A program made the translations under genes and the position numbers. From NCBI RefSeq assembly GCF_000143415.4, contig NW_003314265.1:200405-264404 (forward strand): a stretch of DNA of 64,000 nucleotides, given 5' to 3'. Below are positions 10,952-21,570 of this stretch, one piece after another. The notes below the pieces were generated by a model. That model worked only from the letters and a program-made list of their open reading frames with translations, was not told the DNA's origin and made no database searches. Position 1 is the first letter of the stretch. Every line of letters starts with the position of its first letter. The DNA is from Selaginella moellendorffii. Its lineage: Eukaryota; Streptophyta; Lycopodiopsida; Selaginellales; Selaginellaceae.

Positions 10952-11653
10952 TTGATGCTCGGAGCGCATCAAGAATCAATCGATCGAGCTATGGGATTCG
11001 TGGAGAATGCCTACAATGTGCTCTCGCCCTCGTCTCTAGCGTCTTGGCCCGCCTCGGCATCCACATTGCAAGAAGAGGGCGCCAAGAATCCTAGCGCCGA
11101 CAAGACTATCGACGAGCAGCGCCCGCGGCATCAGCAGCAGCATCAGCATCAGCAGCAGCAGGTGATTGCTCTCGATTGCAAGAGCTGGATTCTCGATTGC
11201 CTCGGCGGTCTGAGGAGGAGGCGGAGCAAGGACGCCAAGAACGCCAAGAACAGCTCCTCCAAGGACCATCACCACCACGGCAGCGGCTACGAGAGGCCGC
11301 CAAAGTGGAAGCAGGCGATTCGCAAGTGGCGGGCCGAGGCCAGGAAGATCCAATCGTCGTGTTACGACTCAATGTGCGTAGATCCACAGCCGCCGCTCCA
11401 CCACTACAAGACGGAGAGCTACGAGAGGAACTTCGATCGGGGCAGGGAGTACTGGGCGGATCTTCCCTTTCTCGACATATCCCCATTTTGCTCGCCCGGA
11501 TCCGTCAGCAATCGGATGCATTGCTACTCTTCTTCTGCGATGATCCAGCAGCAGCACGGCCATTGCTGGGTCGATCTTCACCAAGAGCAGGAGCAGGACC
11601 GCAATGGAGATGACATGGTTTGGCAGAGAAACGAGCATTGTCATCTTGGTTGA
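10952..11653 (+). CDS. Small plant protein with SYERNFDRGRE motif (paralogue of 27904-28443)
   Basis: Intronless ORF of 233 aa of unknown function. An N-terminal region ends in a Gln/His-rich run. A hydrophobic Cys-Leu segment (LDCKSWILDCLGGLRRRRS) follows, then a basic helix KWKQAIRKWRAEARK, then HHYKTESYERNFDRGREYW at about residues 149-167. The same order (hydrophobic LLKSWF segment, basic RWTQLVRKCRARFR helix, YKMDSYERNFDRGREFW) occurs in the gene at 27904-28443, so the two are clear paralogues. The motif resembles the YDPxSYxxNFDxG motif of a family of small uncharacterised plant proteins known to me from angiosperms; that link is from memory. No signal peptide or transmembrane helix is obvious. 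A second ATG at 10991 is also a possible start. Confidence 0.75.
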   Translation: MMLGAHQESIDRAMGFVENAYNVLSPSSLASWPASASTLQEEGAKNPSADKTIDEQRPRHQQQHQHQQQQVIALDCKSWILDCLGGLRRRRSKDAKNAKNSSSKDHHHHGSGYERPPKWKQAIRKWRAEARKIQSSCYDSMCVDPQPPLHHYKTESYERNFDRGREYWADLPFLDISPFCSPGSVSNRMHCYSSSAMIQQQHGHCWVDLHQEQEQDRNGDDMVWQRNEHCHLG

Positions 11654-12634
11654 TTGATCATTCTTTCTTTTCTTTTTATTTGTGAGGCTAGGTGCTTTGA
11701 TCTTTTCATCACTGAATTTGGAATCTGGAGTTAGTTGTGATTTTTCTGAGACTTTTAACAATGGCTGATGGATTGGATTGAATCATTCATCTGGCAACCA
11801 TGATGGAGATTCGTCACGCACTGCTGCGAGGATTTCATTGTCAACTCTGATGGGCATTGAATGCCGCACAAGAAAAATCCTTTGGGTGCCAGTACTGAAA
11901 TTTGTAGCTTGCACCCCTAGGAAGACTTCGCTTTCCTATTAAAAATCATTATTCATTTAGTATTCGAAGAAGAATAATATTAAAATATTCACAAATTTGT
12001 AAAGCATATTTTTAGAATATACAAGCAATCTATAATAATAAGAAATATGAATCATACTAGCAATTGTCCAGAAATACTCAGAGATTAGTAGAGATTAAAG
12101 TTAATAGAGATAGACACTGAAAGACAAGTATATGTTAATCAACTGAAAAATAACACTTCTTATGCAGTTTTAAAAGGTAAATAATAGTCAAGAAAAACAC
12201 TAAATAGAAAAATAATTTACACCTATTATAGGTGGAAAAACTTCATAATTTATTTAAATCCTTAAAGCCAAAGTGTATATTTACCAATGAGTGAAGTTTG
12301 CAACTTAAGTAGTATCCTTTTAGTTGTGAGTAAAATATATGTAAAATTATATTAATTCAAAATAATATTTGAATTGCAATATTTTTAAAATGTTTTACAT
12401 AAATAAACATGGTAAAAAATTCCATTTTGCAATAAGGATTTTCTTATAAACATTCTATCACATTGTGGAATCAATTAATTTCATCTTATATTATTGTTAT
12501 ATGTCAAATATATGATTATGAGCTATACACTCACACTATCATTTTAAAAGTATAAAATTATATATATTTATAAAGCATTTTCAAAATTTTAAATATATTT
12601 TTGAGCTAATAAAAATTAAAGATATATTACATAT
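11654..12634. other. AT-rich intergenic sequence
   Basis: After about 11900 the sequence becomes strongly AT-rich with no ORF or repeat that I recognise. The first 150 bp probably hold the 3' UTR of the upstream gene. The AT-rich part is the edge of the retroelement cluster. Confidence 0.5.
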
Positions 12635-12810
12635 TGTGAGTGCTTGGAATGTGGAAAGGGAATACAGAAAATATACATATCAATTAGCCCAAAAACCCTA
12701 GGTTATATACAAGAGCAAGTGGTTTAAATTGAAATTAATCTGACGGTTACTAAAATCCCACTATGCTAATATTAGTATACAGCATCGTAACCGTACATTT
12801 GGCCCTCACA
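12635..12810 (-). repeat. Short LTR, 3' end of a minus-strand Gypsy element
   Basis: A 176-bp unit with perfect 6-bp inverted ends, TGTGAG...CTCACA. On the minus strand the sequence before it is AAGAGGAGGGGATGA, a good polypurine tract. The integrase end (12843 onward) lies on the side expected for a 3' LTR. A possible partner near 22640-22720 shares GGAATATGGAAAGGG-like sequence but is not convincing. Confidence 0.5.
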
Positions 12811-12842
12811 TCATCCCCTCCTCTTGGAATAATAGAAAACCA

Positions 12843-15040
12843 TCAGGGTTCTCTTATAGACAGGCCGAGATCTGGAAGAACGTTAAGAGGAGGCATCGGT
12901 GGATCTGTAAGGGGTATTAATTGCTCCTGATCCCTTTGTATGAAGCATTTCAACCGTTGCACATGCACAATATCTAGAGGATTAGCTTGCTTGACGTCAT
13001 GCCAAACTTCGTAAACTTGTGGTCTAACTTGCTGCAACACCTGATACAATCCTTTCCACTATGCAAGGAGCCTCTTAGATAAACTACATATCATAACATG
13101 GGGAAATTTATAGACTAACACTAAATCATCCATTTTGTACTCTGCAGGTGGATGATGATGGGAGTTGTAGTGTTATTGTTGTCCCACTTGTACGTGGCTT
13201 AAGTGTTCGGCAGATTCTGCTCGGACAAGTGGAAGAATACTTATCAAATACCGATCCCATGACCTAGCATCAGTAGCTCATGGCAATCATAAAGGTAAAC
13301 CAAGCTCTGTTAGTAATATTGGATCATGACCATATAGGAATTTATATAGTGAAGCACCAACAAAACTCTACACCTCTGTGACATATGCATACTAAATAAG
13401 TGACAAATAACCATCCCAATTCGAATGCTAAAAGTTCACATACTTCGCAATCATCCCTTTGAATGTTCGAATGGGCCGTTCTACCAAACCGTTTGATTGT
13501 GGATGATAAGCACTCGTGAAAGTGTGGCGTATCCCCAATAGAGACGTCAAAATATGAAATGCCTCAGCCATAAATGCGGGACCATTATTTGAAAGAATCT
13601 ACTCTTGACAAGAATGCTGGAACACCACTCGATTGAGGAGGAAGTATCCAAGAGCAGTTGCAAAGGCGCTAGCAAGAGCATGAACTTCCACCCAACGACT
13701 CAAGTAGTCAGAAGCAATAATAATATACTCATTACCAGCAGTCGACTGTGGAAAAGGTCCTATAAAATTAAATGCCATCAACTCAAATGGATGAGAAATT
13801 GCAATTGACTCCAACTGTCCTTCTGTGGCACGAAAGGGAGTATTATGAGCTTAGCACCAAACACAGCTACACACATACCAGATAACATCACATCGCATCT
13901 CTGGCAAATAGAAAGACCTACACAACTTCTCAATTACACGACAATGTCCCATATGCCCACCTAAAACTAAAGAATCATGGTAGGCATGGAGAAACTGTGG
14001 AATAAAAACAGAAGGCACCACCAGCCGTAAATGGTCATCAAGATCTGTCCCCACAAAATAAAGAAGGCTGTCTTCAAGGCGGTATTGAGAATATAAATGC
14101 CAGAAAGGCAAGTTATCAGCAAGTGATGCAGGATTCTCAAACCCCTCTCAAAGCCTTTGAATTCACAGCTCAAACTTTTGAGCCTCGCGAACCTCATCAT
14201 GAGAAGGTAGATCTTGCTCTATGCCTTGTGAACACTAAATGTCAAGTACAGCAATTGCCGATGGCATAGAATCTTCGTCTAGAAAATCCACAGATGCTGG
14301 AACAACAGGCTCATCAGAAACATGAGAAGAGAGTGGAGAAGGAAGAGGAGCTTGAAAAAGGGCATCAGCATCAGCCATAGAACTCGCTAGGTGATAAACA
14401 ACATCAAAATCATATATTTAAAGCTTCAAAACCCATCAAGCAGTATGACCAACTAGGTTCTTTCACTTCAATAATGAAGTAATAGCAGCAGGGTCTCATT
14501 CAAGTAATGTCCGTGAACCATATAGATATGCATGAAGTTTCTCAAAACCCCAGACTACTGCTAAACACTCCTTCTTTGTCGTGGAGTAGTTCATCTCTAT
14601 TGGTTGTAATATACGGCTTATATACACAATGGGATGGTGCTGACCAGGCACACTCAAGCTTTCTTGCATCAACACTCCTCCAAGACTAATATTAGAAGCA
14701 TTCACGCGCAAAATAAAAGGTTGAGCGTAGTCAGGATATGCCAAAACCGGAGGAGTCGTCAATAGCCCTTTGAGATCCACGAACGCCCGCTCACAATCCG
14801 AAAACTAGATGAAAGATGACATTGATGACTTCAGCAATGCTCGCAACGGTGCAATAAGATTAGAAAGATGATCCACAAAACGACCGAGATATTGCACCTT
14901 GCCCAAGAAGTGCTGCACATCATTTACACACTTCAGAGTAGGGAACTTTAGAATACCCTTACGAGAAATACAATATCCAAGATAAGTCGTGTCCTTAGAC
15001 CCAAATACGCACTTTTGAAGCCTAATTTTTATATTCAAAC
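12843..15040 (-). pseudogene. Gypsy pol copy 1: RT tail, RNase H and integrase remnants
   Basis: Minus-strand fragments in several frames. From 15038 down there is an RT C-terminal piece with FGSKDTTYLGYCISRKG and GKVQYLGRFVDHL. At 14780-14496 there is an RNase-H-like piece (ILRVNASNISLGGVLMQE, YSTTKKECLAVVWGFEKL). At 14111-13851 lies the integrase zinc-binding region (CRVIEKLCRSFYLPEMR) and at 13814-13599 part of the integrase core (DYLSRWVEVHALASA). At 13049-12843 is an integrase tail (YEVWHDVKQANPLDIVHV). Stops separate the pieces, so this is a pseudogene. It is near-identical to 17560-19121 in the shared parts. Confidence 0.85.
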
Positions 15041-15117
15041 TAAGATTCTTCCTTGACTAGAAACTAAAGTGTGTACACAAAGCTTGTCTTTTAAGTATAT
15101 GTAGAACTAAGGAAAAG

Positions 15118-15129
15118 GCTCCGATACCA
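15118..15129 (-). other. Primer-binding site (initiator tRNA-Met type)
   Basis: The minus strand reads TGGTATCGGAGC, 11 of 12 matches to the plant LTR-element site TGGTATCAGAGC that pairs with initiator tRNA-Met. It lies 3 bp from the end of the LTR at 15133-16299 (minus-strand ...CTTACA-ATT-TGGTATC). This shows that the LTR is a 5' LTR of a minus-strand element. Confidence 0.7.
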
Positions 15130-15132
15130 AAT

Positions 15133-16299
15133 TGTAAGCCACAAATTTTTCCTTTCCGATTTGCCAGCTTACCTCATCTATCCGTCCAACACTGCCTTGG
15201 CTTTTGCTAAGTTCCCTTGCCAAGGTTCCCGCCTATGGTACCAGCCCCTACTTGGTCCTACTTGGTTTCAGCTACTCACTGCACGAGCAACGGAGTGTTA
15301 GCCATCCATCCACGGATACCCAAATCTCTCCTAATCCCCCTCCCCGGGTTAGACTGGACTAAAAGTTCGGCTACACTCCCCGCAAGCACAAGCAACCAAG
15401 CACACCAAGCTTCCAGGTTCCTAACATCCCTTGGTACCACAAGACTTGATTATGGGACCCTCTAAATCCCAAGTCTTGGGTGCAACACTTGCTTCGGGAT
15501 GCCGGGGCGAAACACCGTGGTCTAACGGCCCGGTATGGGTACCTCTACGCCCCCTCTTTCATCCCGAAGGGGAGGTCCAAGCCCCTAAGAAGGGCGAGGA
15601 CCAATAAGCCGTATGGTACTTAGGTGGGGCACCACTCCACATGAGCCGGGAGCACCACAGTCGGTTTCCCTTTCGGGAGTGGGAGCTGCTCTTGAGCACT
15701 TCCTTGGATGGCCCCTCCGGCACCAACCAAGTCCATGCTTACTCCCACCCAAGGCCCCTCGGTCCCAGTCTCAACCTCAAGTCGGTTTGGAAGCCCCGCT
15801 AGAGAGTCCCTTCAAAATTGGTTCCTAGACCTCACTATCCCTACTATACTTTTGGAACCCCCTGCAGCCCCCCCCTGGGAGACGCACGCTTTGGGCTTTC
15901 ACCCCTTGACCCGTATTAGTATTTGGACTCAGTCTCTGGCTTGATCTCGGACTCGATCTCGGATCCGACTTCGGATTCGGTCTCGGACTCGATCTCGGAC
16001 TTGATCTCGAACCTGATCTCAGACCCGACCTCGGACTTGATCTCGGACCTGATCTCGGACCCGACCTCGGATTGACCTCGAACTCGGTCTCAGACCCGAT
16101 TTCGGATCTCGGACTCCGTCTCGAACTCGGTCTCCGAGTTGGCCTCGGACTCGATTCCGGATTCTATCTCGAACTCGGTCTCAGAGTCGGTCTTGGACTC
16201 GATCTTCGACTTGGTCCCATCCGATGAACTCTTTGTCATTTTGGTCATGCTTTCGGGGGTCCTTTATCCTACGACACCTCGGTGAGTTGGTTCCTTACA
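15133..16299 (-). repeat. LTR of the minisatellite-bearing family, lodged inside pol
   Basis: A 1167-bp unit with perfect inverted ends TGTAAG...CTTACA and an adjacent primer-binding site (15118-15129). On its own strand it holds GGTGAAAGCCCAAAGCG and the GAGACCGAG-type minisatellite. It sits between RT and protease pieces of the same Gypsy pol copy, where the second copy has about 590 bp of RT. Composition is clearly more GC-rich than its surroundings, and it looks younger than the sequence around it. ORFs across it are low-complexity and not genes. Confidence 0.65.
15925..16215 (-). repeat. Minisatellite in the inserted LTR
   Basis: The plus strand reads CTCGGACTCGATCTCGGAC-like units; the minus strand is therefore the same GAGATCGAGTCCGAG repeat found at 1432, 17203 and 20658. 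It is degenerate, with hexameric periodicity. Confidence 0.75.
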
Positions 16300-16710
16300 A
16301 AACCTTGATTGAATGAGCATCCTTAATTGGAATTGAATTACGTGTCGCAATTTTGGCCCTAGATGATAGGTTAAATTTAAAGAGATTAGCATATTCTTTC
16401 ATGAGTTGATCAATTGTTGCAACACAAAGACTGTTAGAGGGATCGGAAAAGGGAAGAGTGGAACAAGATAGAAGTATAGAAGGAAGTAGTGGGGAGACAA
16501 AAGTAATGGAAGTAAAGGTAGAAGCAGAAGGATGATGAAGTACAAAAGTGAAAGGAATGAATGAATTATAAGGAAGTATGAGATAAAGGGGAAACACCTC
16601 AAAGTCACACTTGGCATGATTGTGTTGCAACCAATCCATACCAAGGATGAAGTCAAAAGCTTAACTTGGGACCACCTGCAATGACTAGAAAAACTCGAGA
16701 TCACCCACAC
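16300..16710 (-). pseudogene. Gypsy protease/spacer fragment, copy 1
   Basis: Minus-strand ORF pieces that include MDWLQHNHAKCDFE. This matches the segment after the retropepsin domain of Gypsy elements (typically a G-M-D-W-L motif), followed by a Leu/Ser-rich stretch and IDQLMKEYANLFKF just before RT. Near-identical to 19722-20133. Frames are broken. Confidence 0.65.
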
Positions 16711-17202
16711 ATATAACTAAGTTTGCCTCATCCCATGCATATGCATGTGTAGAACCGTTGCCATAAAGAATGAAAACTAACTCCACCGCACGATGCAAGT
16801 GTAGATGGCAATGTGTGGCAACAAGTCAAGCAATAAAAGATAAACTTGAATCTGTATCAACCAATACGGAGAGAATAATAGAAAACTTTTTGTTATAAAA
16901 ATGAACTTAGAAAGTAAACACTAGATGAACTGGTGGCAAGTGGTCACTGACTTATTCGCACAAGGTCCCTTTTATGAGACATAAAATCCCTAGGTCCCAA
17001 AGAGGAGCTGAAAGAGTGCCATGTGGTAGTGGCTGAGACGGAAGCCAAACAAGTATAACACATATGGACTAAAATTTTCGACTTGAAAAGTCAAGAGTGG
17101 GACTGAAACTCCCAACAAAGGGCTCAAAGAACGAGCATGAAGCGAGCAATAAGTGAGTCTCTAAAAAAGGGACACAAAAGGACCAACACATGACATGTGG
17201 AA

Positions 17203-17546
17203 AGAGTCCAAGATGGATTCCGAGATGGACCCAAGATGGAGTCCGAGATGGAGTCTAAGATGGAGTTTGAGATGGAGTCCAAGAAGAACCCAAGATGGAC
17301 CCAAGATAGAGTCTAAGATAGAGTCTGAGAAGGACCCTAGATGGAGTCCGAGATGGAGTCCGAGATGGACCCGAGATGGAGTTTGAGATGGACCTGAGAT
17401 GAAGTCTGAGATGGACCCGAGATGGAATTGAGACTGAGACTAAAACCAAAACTGAGACCAAGATCGAGACTGAGACCAAAATTGAGACCAAGATCGAGAC
17501 TGAGTCCGAGTTTGAAACCGAGACCGAGTCCGAGTCTGAGCCCGAG
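17203..17546 (+). repeat. Minisatellite array B, ends at the duplication junction
   Basis: GAGATGGAGTCC-type units grading into GAGACCAAGATCGAGACT units. It ends abruptly at about 17547 where integrase sequence begins (CATAAATGCGAGACC). It matches the left part of array C. Confidence 0.75.
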
Positions 17547-17547
17547 C

Positions 17548-20500
17548 CATAAATGCGAGACCATTATTTGAAAGAATCCGCTCTTGACAAGAATGCTGGA
17601 ACACCACTCGATTGAGGAGGAAGTATCCAAGAGCAGTTGCAAAGGCGCTAGCAAGAGCATGAACTTCCACCTAACGACTCAAGTAGTCAAAAGCAATAAT
17701 AACATACTTATTACCAACAGTCGACTGTGGAAAAGGTCCCATAAAATTAAATGCCACCAACTCAAATGGATGAGAAATTGCAATTAACTCCAACTATCCT
17801 TCTGTGGCATAAGAGGGAGTATTATAAGCTTAGCACCAAACACAGCTACACACATAATATCACATCGCATCTCTGGCAAATAGAAAGACCTACACAACTT
17901 CTCAATTACACGATGATGTCCCATATGCCCACTTAAAATAAAAGAATCATGGTAGGCATGGAGAAACCATGGAATAAAAACAGAAGGCACCACCAGCCGT
18001 AAATGGTCATCAAGATCTGTCCCCACAAAATAAAGAGGACCGTCTTCAAGGCGGTATTGAGAATATAAATGCCAGAAAGGCAAGTTATCAACAAGTGATG
18101 CAAGATTCTCAAACCCCTCTCAAAGCCTTCGAATTCACGGCTCAAACTTTTGAGCCTCGCGAACCTCATCAAGCGAAGGTAGATCTTGCTCTACGCCTTA
18201 TGGACACTGAACTTCAAGTACAGCAACCGCCATCGGCACAAAATCCTTGTCTAGAAAATCCACAGATGCTGGAACAATAGGCTCGTCAGAAACATGAAAA
18301 GAGAGTAGAGAAGGAAGAGGAGCTTGAGAAAGGGCATCAACATTAGCCATAGAACTCCCTGGGTGATGAACAACATCAAAATCATATATCTGAAGCTTCA
18401 AAGCCCACCGAGCAATACGACCAACTAGATTCTTCCGCTTTAATAATGAAGTAACAACAGCATGGTCACCTTCAAGTAACGTTCGAGAACCATGTAGATA
18501 TGCACGAAGTTTCTCGAAACCCCAGACTACTGCTAAACACTCCTTCTCTGTCGTGGAGTAGTTTATCTCCGTTGGTTGTAATGTACGGCTTATATACGCA
18601 ATGGGATGGCACTAACTAGGCACTCTTGAGCTCTCTTGCATTAACACACCTCTAAGACCAATGTCAGAAGCATCCACGTGCAAAATAAAAGGTCAAGTAT
18701 AGTTAGAATATGCCAAAATTGGAGGAGTCGTCAATAGCTCTTTGAGATCCCCGAACGCCCGCTCACAATCCGAAGACTAGATGAAAGATGACATTGATGA
18801 CTTTAGCAATGCTCGCAATGGTGCAATGCGATCAGAAAGATGATCCACAAAACGACCGAGATATTGCACCTTGCCCAGGAAGTGCTGCACATCATTCACA
18901 CACTTCAGAGTAGGGAACTTTAGAATAGCCACAAGTTTATCAGGATCAACTTGCAAACCCTCACGAGAAATACAATATCCAAGATAAGTCGTGTCCTTAG
19001 ACCCAAATACGCACTTTTGAAGCCTAATTTTTATATTCAAACTAAGATTCTTCCTTAACCAGAAACTAAAGTGTGTACACAAAGTTTGTCTTTTAAGTAT
19101 ATGTATGTCACAAGGGTACAAAGGTCACCTTTTAAGCTTTACAAACCTCATCAAGAAAAAGTAAATTCAAGTTTGACTACTTCAACTTTAAATCAACATC
19201 CTATAGCCGATCCAACACTTTACAAACATCACGGACGTGTTCCTCCCATGTCCCCTTTGAGTGGATCAAGACATCATTAATGAAGTCAGTAGTCACCTCC
19301 GGCATATCGCAAAGAACCTCGTCCATCATTTGCTGAAAAGTTGCTAAAGCATTGTTCAAACCAAACAACATTACTAAGAACTCATATAAACCAAACAGTG
19401 TACCAAAATTAGGCTTAGAAATATGCTCTTCTGCCATCAATACTTGGCAGTACCCAAAAGCAAGATTTCACTTAGTGAACCAATGACTTCTTCCTATACG
19501 ATCCAAAAGATCACCAGTGTGAGGAAGAGGGTACACATCCGGGATTGTCACTTTGTTTAACGGACAATAATCGATGTGAAACAAATACTCCCATTAGGCT
19601 TCGTCACAAGATGAGGTTCACATGCCCAAGGATTTCGCGACTTTCGAATAACACCCTTTCCAACATCTCCTTGACGTTTAAATATAAAATCTTGATCTCT
19701 TTGGGTGACTGATAACAAACAGAAACCTTTATTGAATGAGCATCCCCAATTGGAATTGAATTACGTGTCGCAATCTTGCCCCCAGATGATAGGTTAAATT
19801 TAAAAAGATTAGCATATTCTTTCATGAGTTGATCAATTGTTGCAACACAAAGACTATTAGAGGGATCAGAAAAGGGAAGAGTGGAACAAGATAGAAGTAT
19901 ACAAGGAAGTAGTGGGGAGACAAAAGTAATGGAAGCAAAGGTAGAAGCAAAGGGATGATGAAGTACAGAAGTGAGAGGAATGAATGAATTATAAGGAAGT
20001 ATGAGATAAGGGGGAAACACCTCAAAATCACACTTGGCATGATTGTGTTACAACCAATCCATACCAAGGATGAAGTCAAAAGCTTAACTCGGGACCACCT
20101 GCAATGACTGGAAAAACTCGAGATCACCCACACATATAACTAAGTTTGCCTCATCCCATGCATATGCATGTGTAGAACCGTTGCCATAAAGAATGAAAAC
20201 TAGCTCCACCGCACGATGCAAGTGTAGATGGCAATGTGTGGCAACAAGTCAAGCAATAAAAAATAAACTTGAATCTGTATCAACCAACACAGAGAGAATA
20301 ATAGAAGACTTTTTATTATAAAAATGAATTTAGAAAGTAAATACTAGATGAACTGGTGGCAAGTGAACCCCTTGATAATACTCCCAAAAGAAAGATGGAG
20401 GGGTCACTAACTTATTCGCACAAGGTCCCTTTTATGAGGCATAAAATCCCTAGGTCCCAAAGAGGAGCTGAAAGGGTGCCATGTGGTAGTGGCTGAGATG

Positions 20501-21117
20501 GAAGCCAAACAAGTATAACACATATGGACTAAAATCTTCGACTTGAAAAGTCAAGAGTGGGACTGGAACTCCCAACAAAGGGCTCAAAGAATGAGCACGA
20601 AGTGAGCAATAAGTGAGTCTCTAAAAAAGGAACACAAAAGGACCAACACATAACATGTGGAAGGAGTCCAAGATGGAGTTCGAGATGGACCCAAGATGGA
20701 GTCCAAGATGGAGTCTAAGATGGAGTTTGAGATGGAGTCCAAGATGAACCCAAAATGGACCCGAAATAGAGTCTGAGATATGGACCTGAGATGGACCCGA
20801 GATAGAGTCTAAGATAGAGTCTGAGAAGGACCCTAGATGGAGTCCGAGATGGAGTCCGAGATGGAGTCTGAGATGGACCCGAGATGGAGCTTGAGATGGA
20901 CCTGAGATGAAGTCTGAGATGGACCCGAGATGGAATTGAGACTGAGACTAAGACCAAAACTGAGACCAAGATCGAGACTGAGACCAAAACTGAGACCAAG
21001 ATCGAGACTGAGACCAAAACTGAGACCAAGATCGAGACTGAGACCAAAACTGAGACCAAGATCGAGACTGAGTCCGAGTCTGAAACCAAGACCGAGTCCG
21101 AGTCCGAGTCTAAGCCC
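17548..21117. repeat. Tandem duplication, unit 2
   Basis: The right unit, continuous from mid-integrase (17548) through RNase H, RT, protease and flank to the minisatellite near 21117. It retains the RT piece (about 19130-19720) missing from unit 1, so it is the less rearranged copy. The two units differ by scattered substitutions. The CG-to-CA/TG type of change is common, as expected for methylated silent DNA. Confidence 0.7.
17560..20133 (-). pseudogene. Gypsy pol copy 2: protease, RT, RNase H and integrase remnants
   Basis: Minus-strand pieces in order: protease spacer with the CNTIMPS frame (20133-19822) and IDQLMKEYANLFKF (20020-19604); RT palm with FGLYEFLVMLFGLNNALATF and a degenerate catalytic region TDFINDVLIHS (19440-19201); RT C-terminal CVFGSKDTTYLGYCISREG (19121-18777); RNase H to integrase linker LQIYDFDVVHHPGSSMANVD (18401-18198); integrase zinc region (18083-17784); and part of the integrase core (17670-17440). 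The usual YxDD of RT is not intact here (FINDV), which adds to the evidence of decay. Confidence 0.85.
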
Positions 21118-21190
21118 AAGCTCGAGTCCAAGCCTGAGTCCGAGTCTAAGTCTGAGTCCGAGCCCGAGTCCGAGTCCGAGTCTAAGTCCG
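20658..21190 (+). repeat. Minisatellite array C with a homogeneous 30-bp subarray
   Basis: The longest array. The left part is GAGATGGAGTCC units. At about 20936-21070 a 30-bp unit made of five hexamers (GAGACT GAGACC AAAACT GAGACC AAGATC) is repeated with no change over at least three copies. The right part is GAGTCCGAGTCT units. It is followed by GGTGAAAGCTCAAAGC and a long G run (about 21241-21253). The translated ORFs here (Arg/Pro/Leu/Lys periodic) are artefacts of the repeat. Confidence 0.85.
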
Positions 21191-21570
21191 AATATTAATA
21201 CAAGCTGTTGGGTGAAAGCTCAAAGCAATTGTCCTCCGGCAGGGGGGGGGGGGGTGTTGGACCACTGGTGTGACCAAAGTGAATAGGTATGGCCTTAGCG
21301 TAACGGACTGATATATCAGTGGTACCTTAGAGTGTCGATCATGGTATCGGACATATGGAGCACTTGGACAAAGTGCAAATGTTAAGTGGCATGGATGCCA
21401 TTCTCGGGGTTAGCAAGCCCTAAGTCCTGAATCGGACTTATGGAGGTTGTGAATGAAACTCCTTCAAATGGTTAGAGGTATGGTTAAGTGATTAAAGTAA
21501 AATGGAAAAATTAGTCTCTTACACCTTTATTACTCACACGATTCCTCGTTTCCCATATGCATCTTGGTGT

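Larger units (their letters stand above)
13575..17547. repeat. Tandem duplication, unit 1
   Basis: The left unit of a head-to-tail duplication. Starting at CATAAATGCGGGACCATT (13570s), the sequence matches 17548 onward (CATAAATGCGAGACCATT) through integrase, RNase H and RT. It differs by an LTR insertion at 15133-16299 that replaces about 590 bp of RT. The match resumes at 16300 (equivalent to about 19720) through protease and flanking DNA to the minisatellite. It ends at 17547 inside the minisatellite, abutting the middle of the second integrase copy. Confidence 0.7.

Noticed and set aside
21241-21253. Long G run as a functional G-quadruplex
   Set aside because: A single homopolymer in dead LTR sequence; a similar run near 22790 suggests slippage at a shared LTR site.
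20930-21286. 118-codon ORF with Leu-Arg-Pro-Lys periodicity
   Set aside because: It is the translation of a 30-bp tandem repeat and not a gene.
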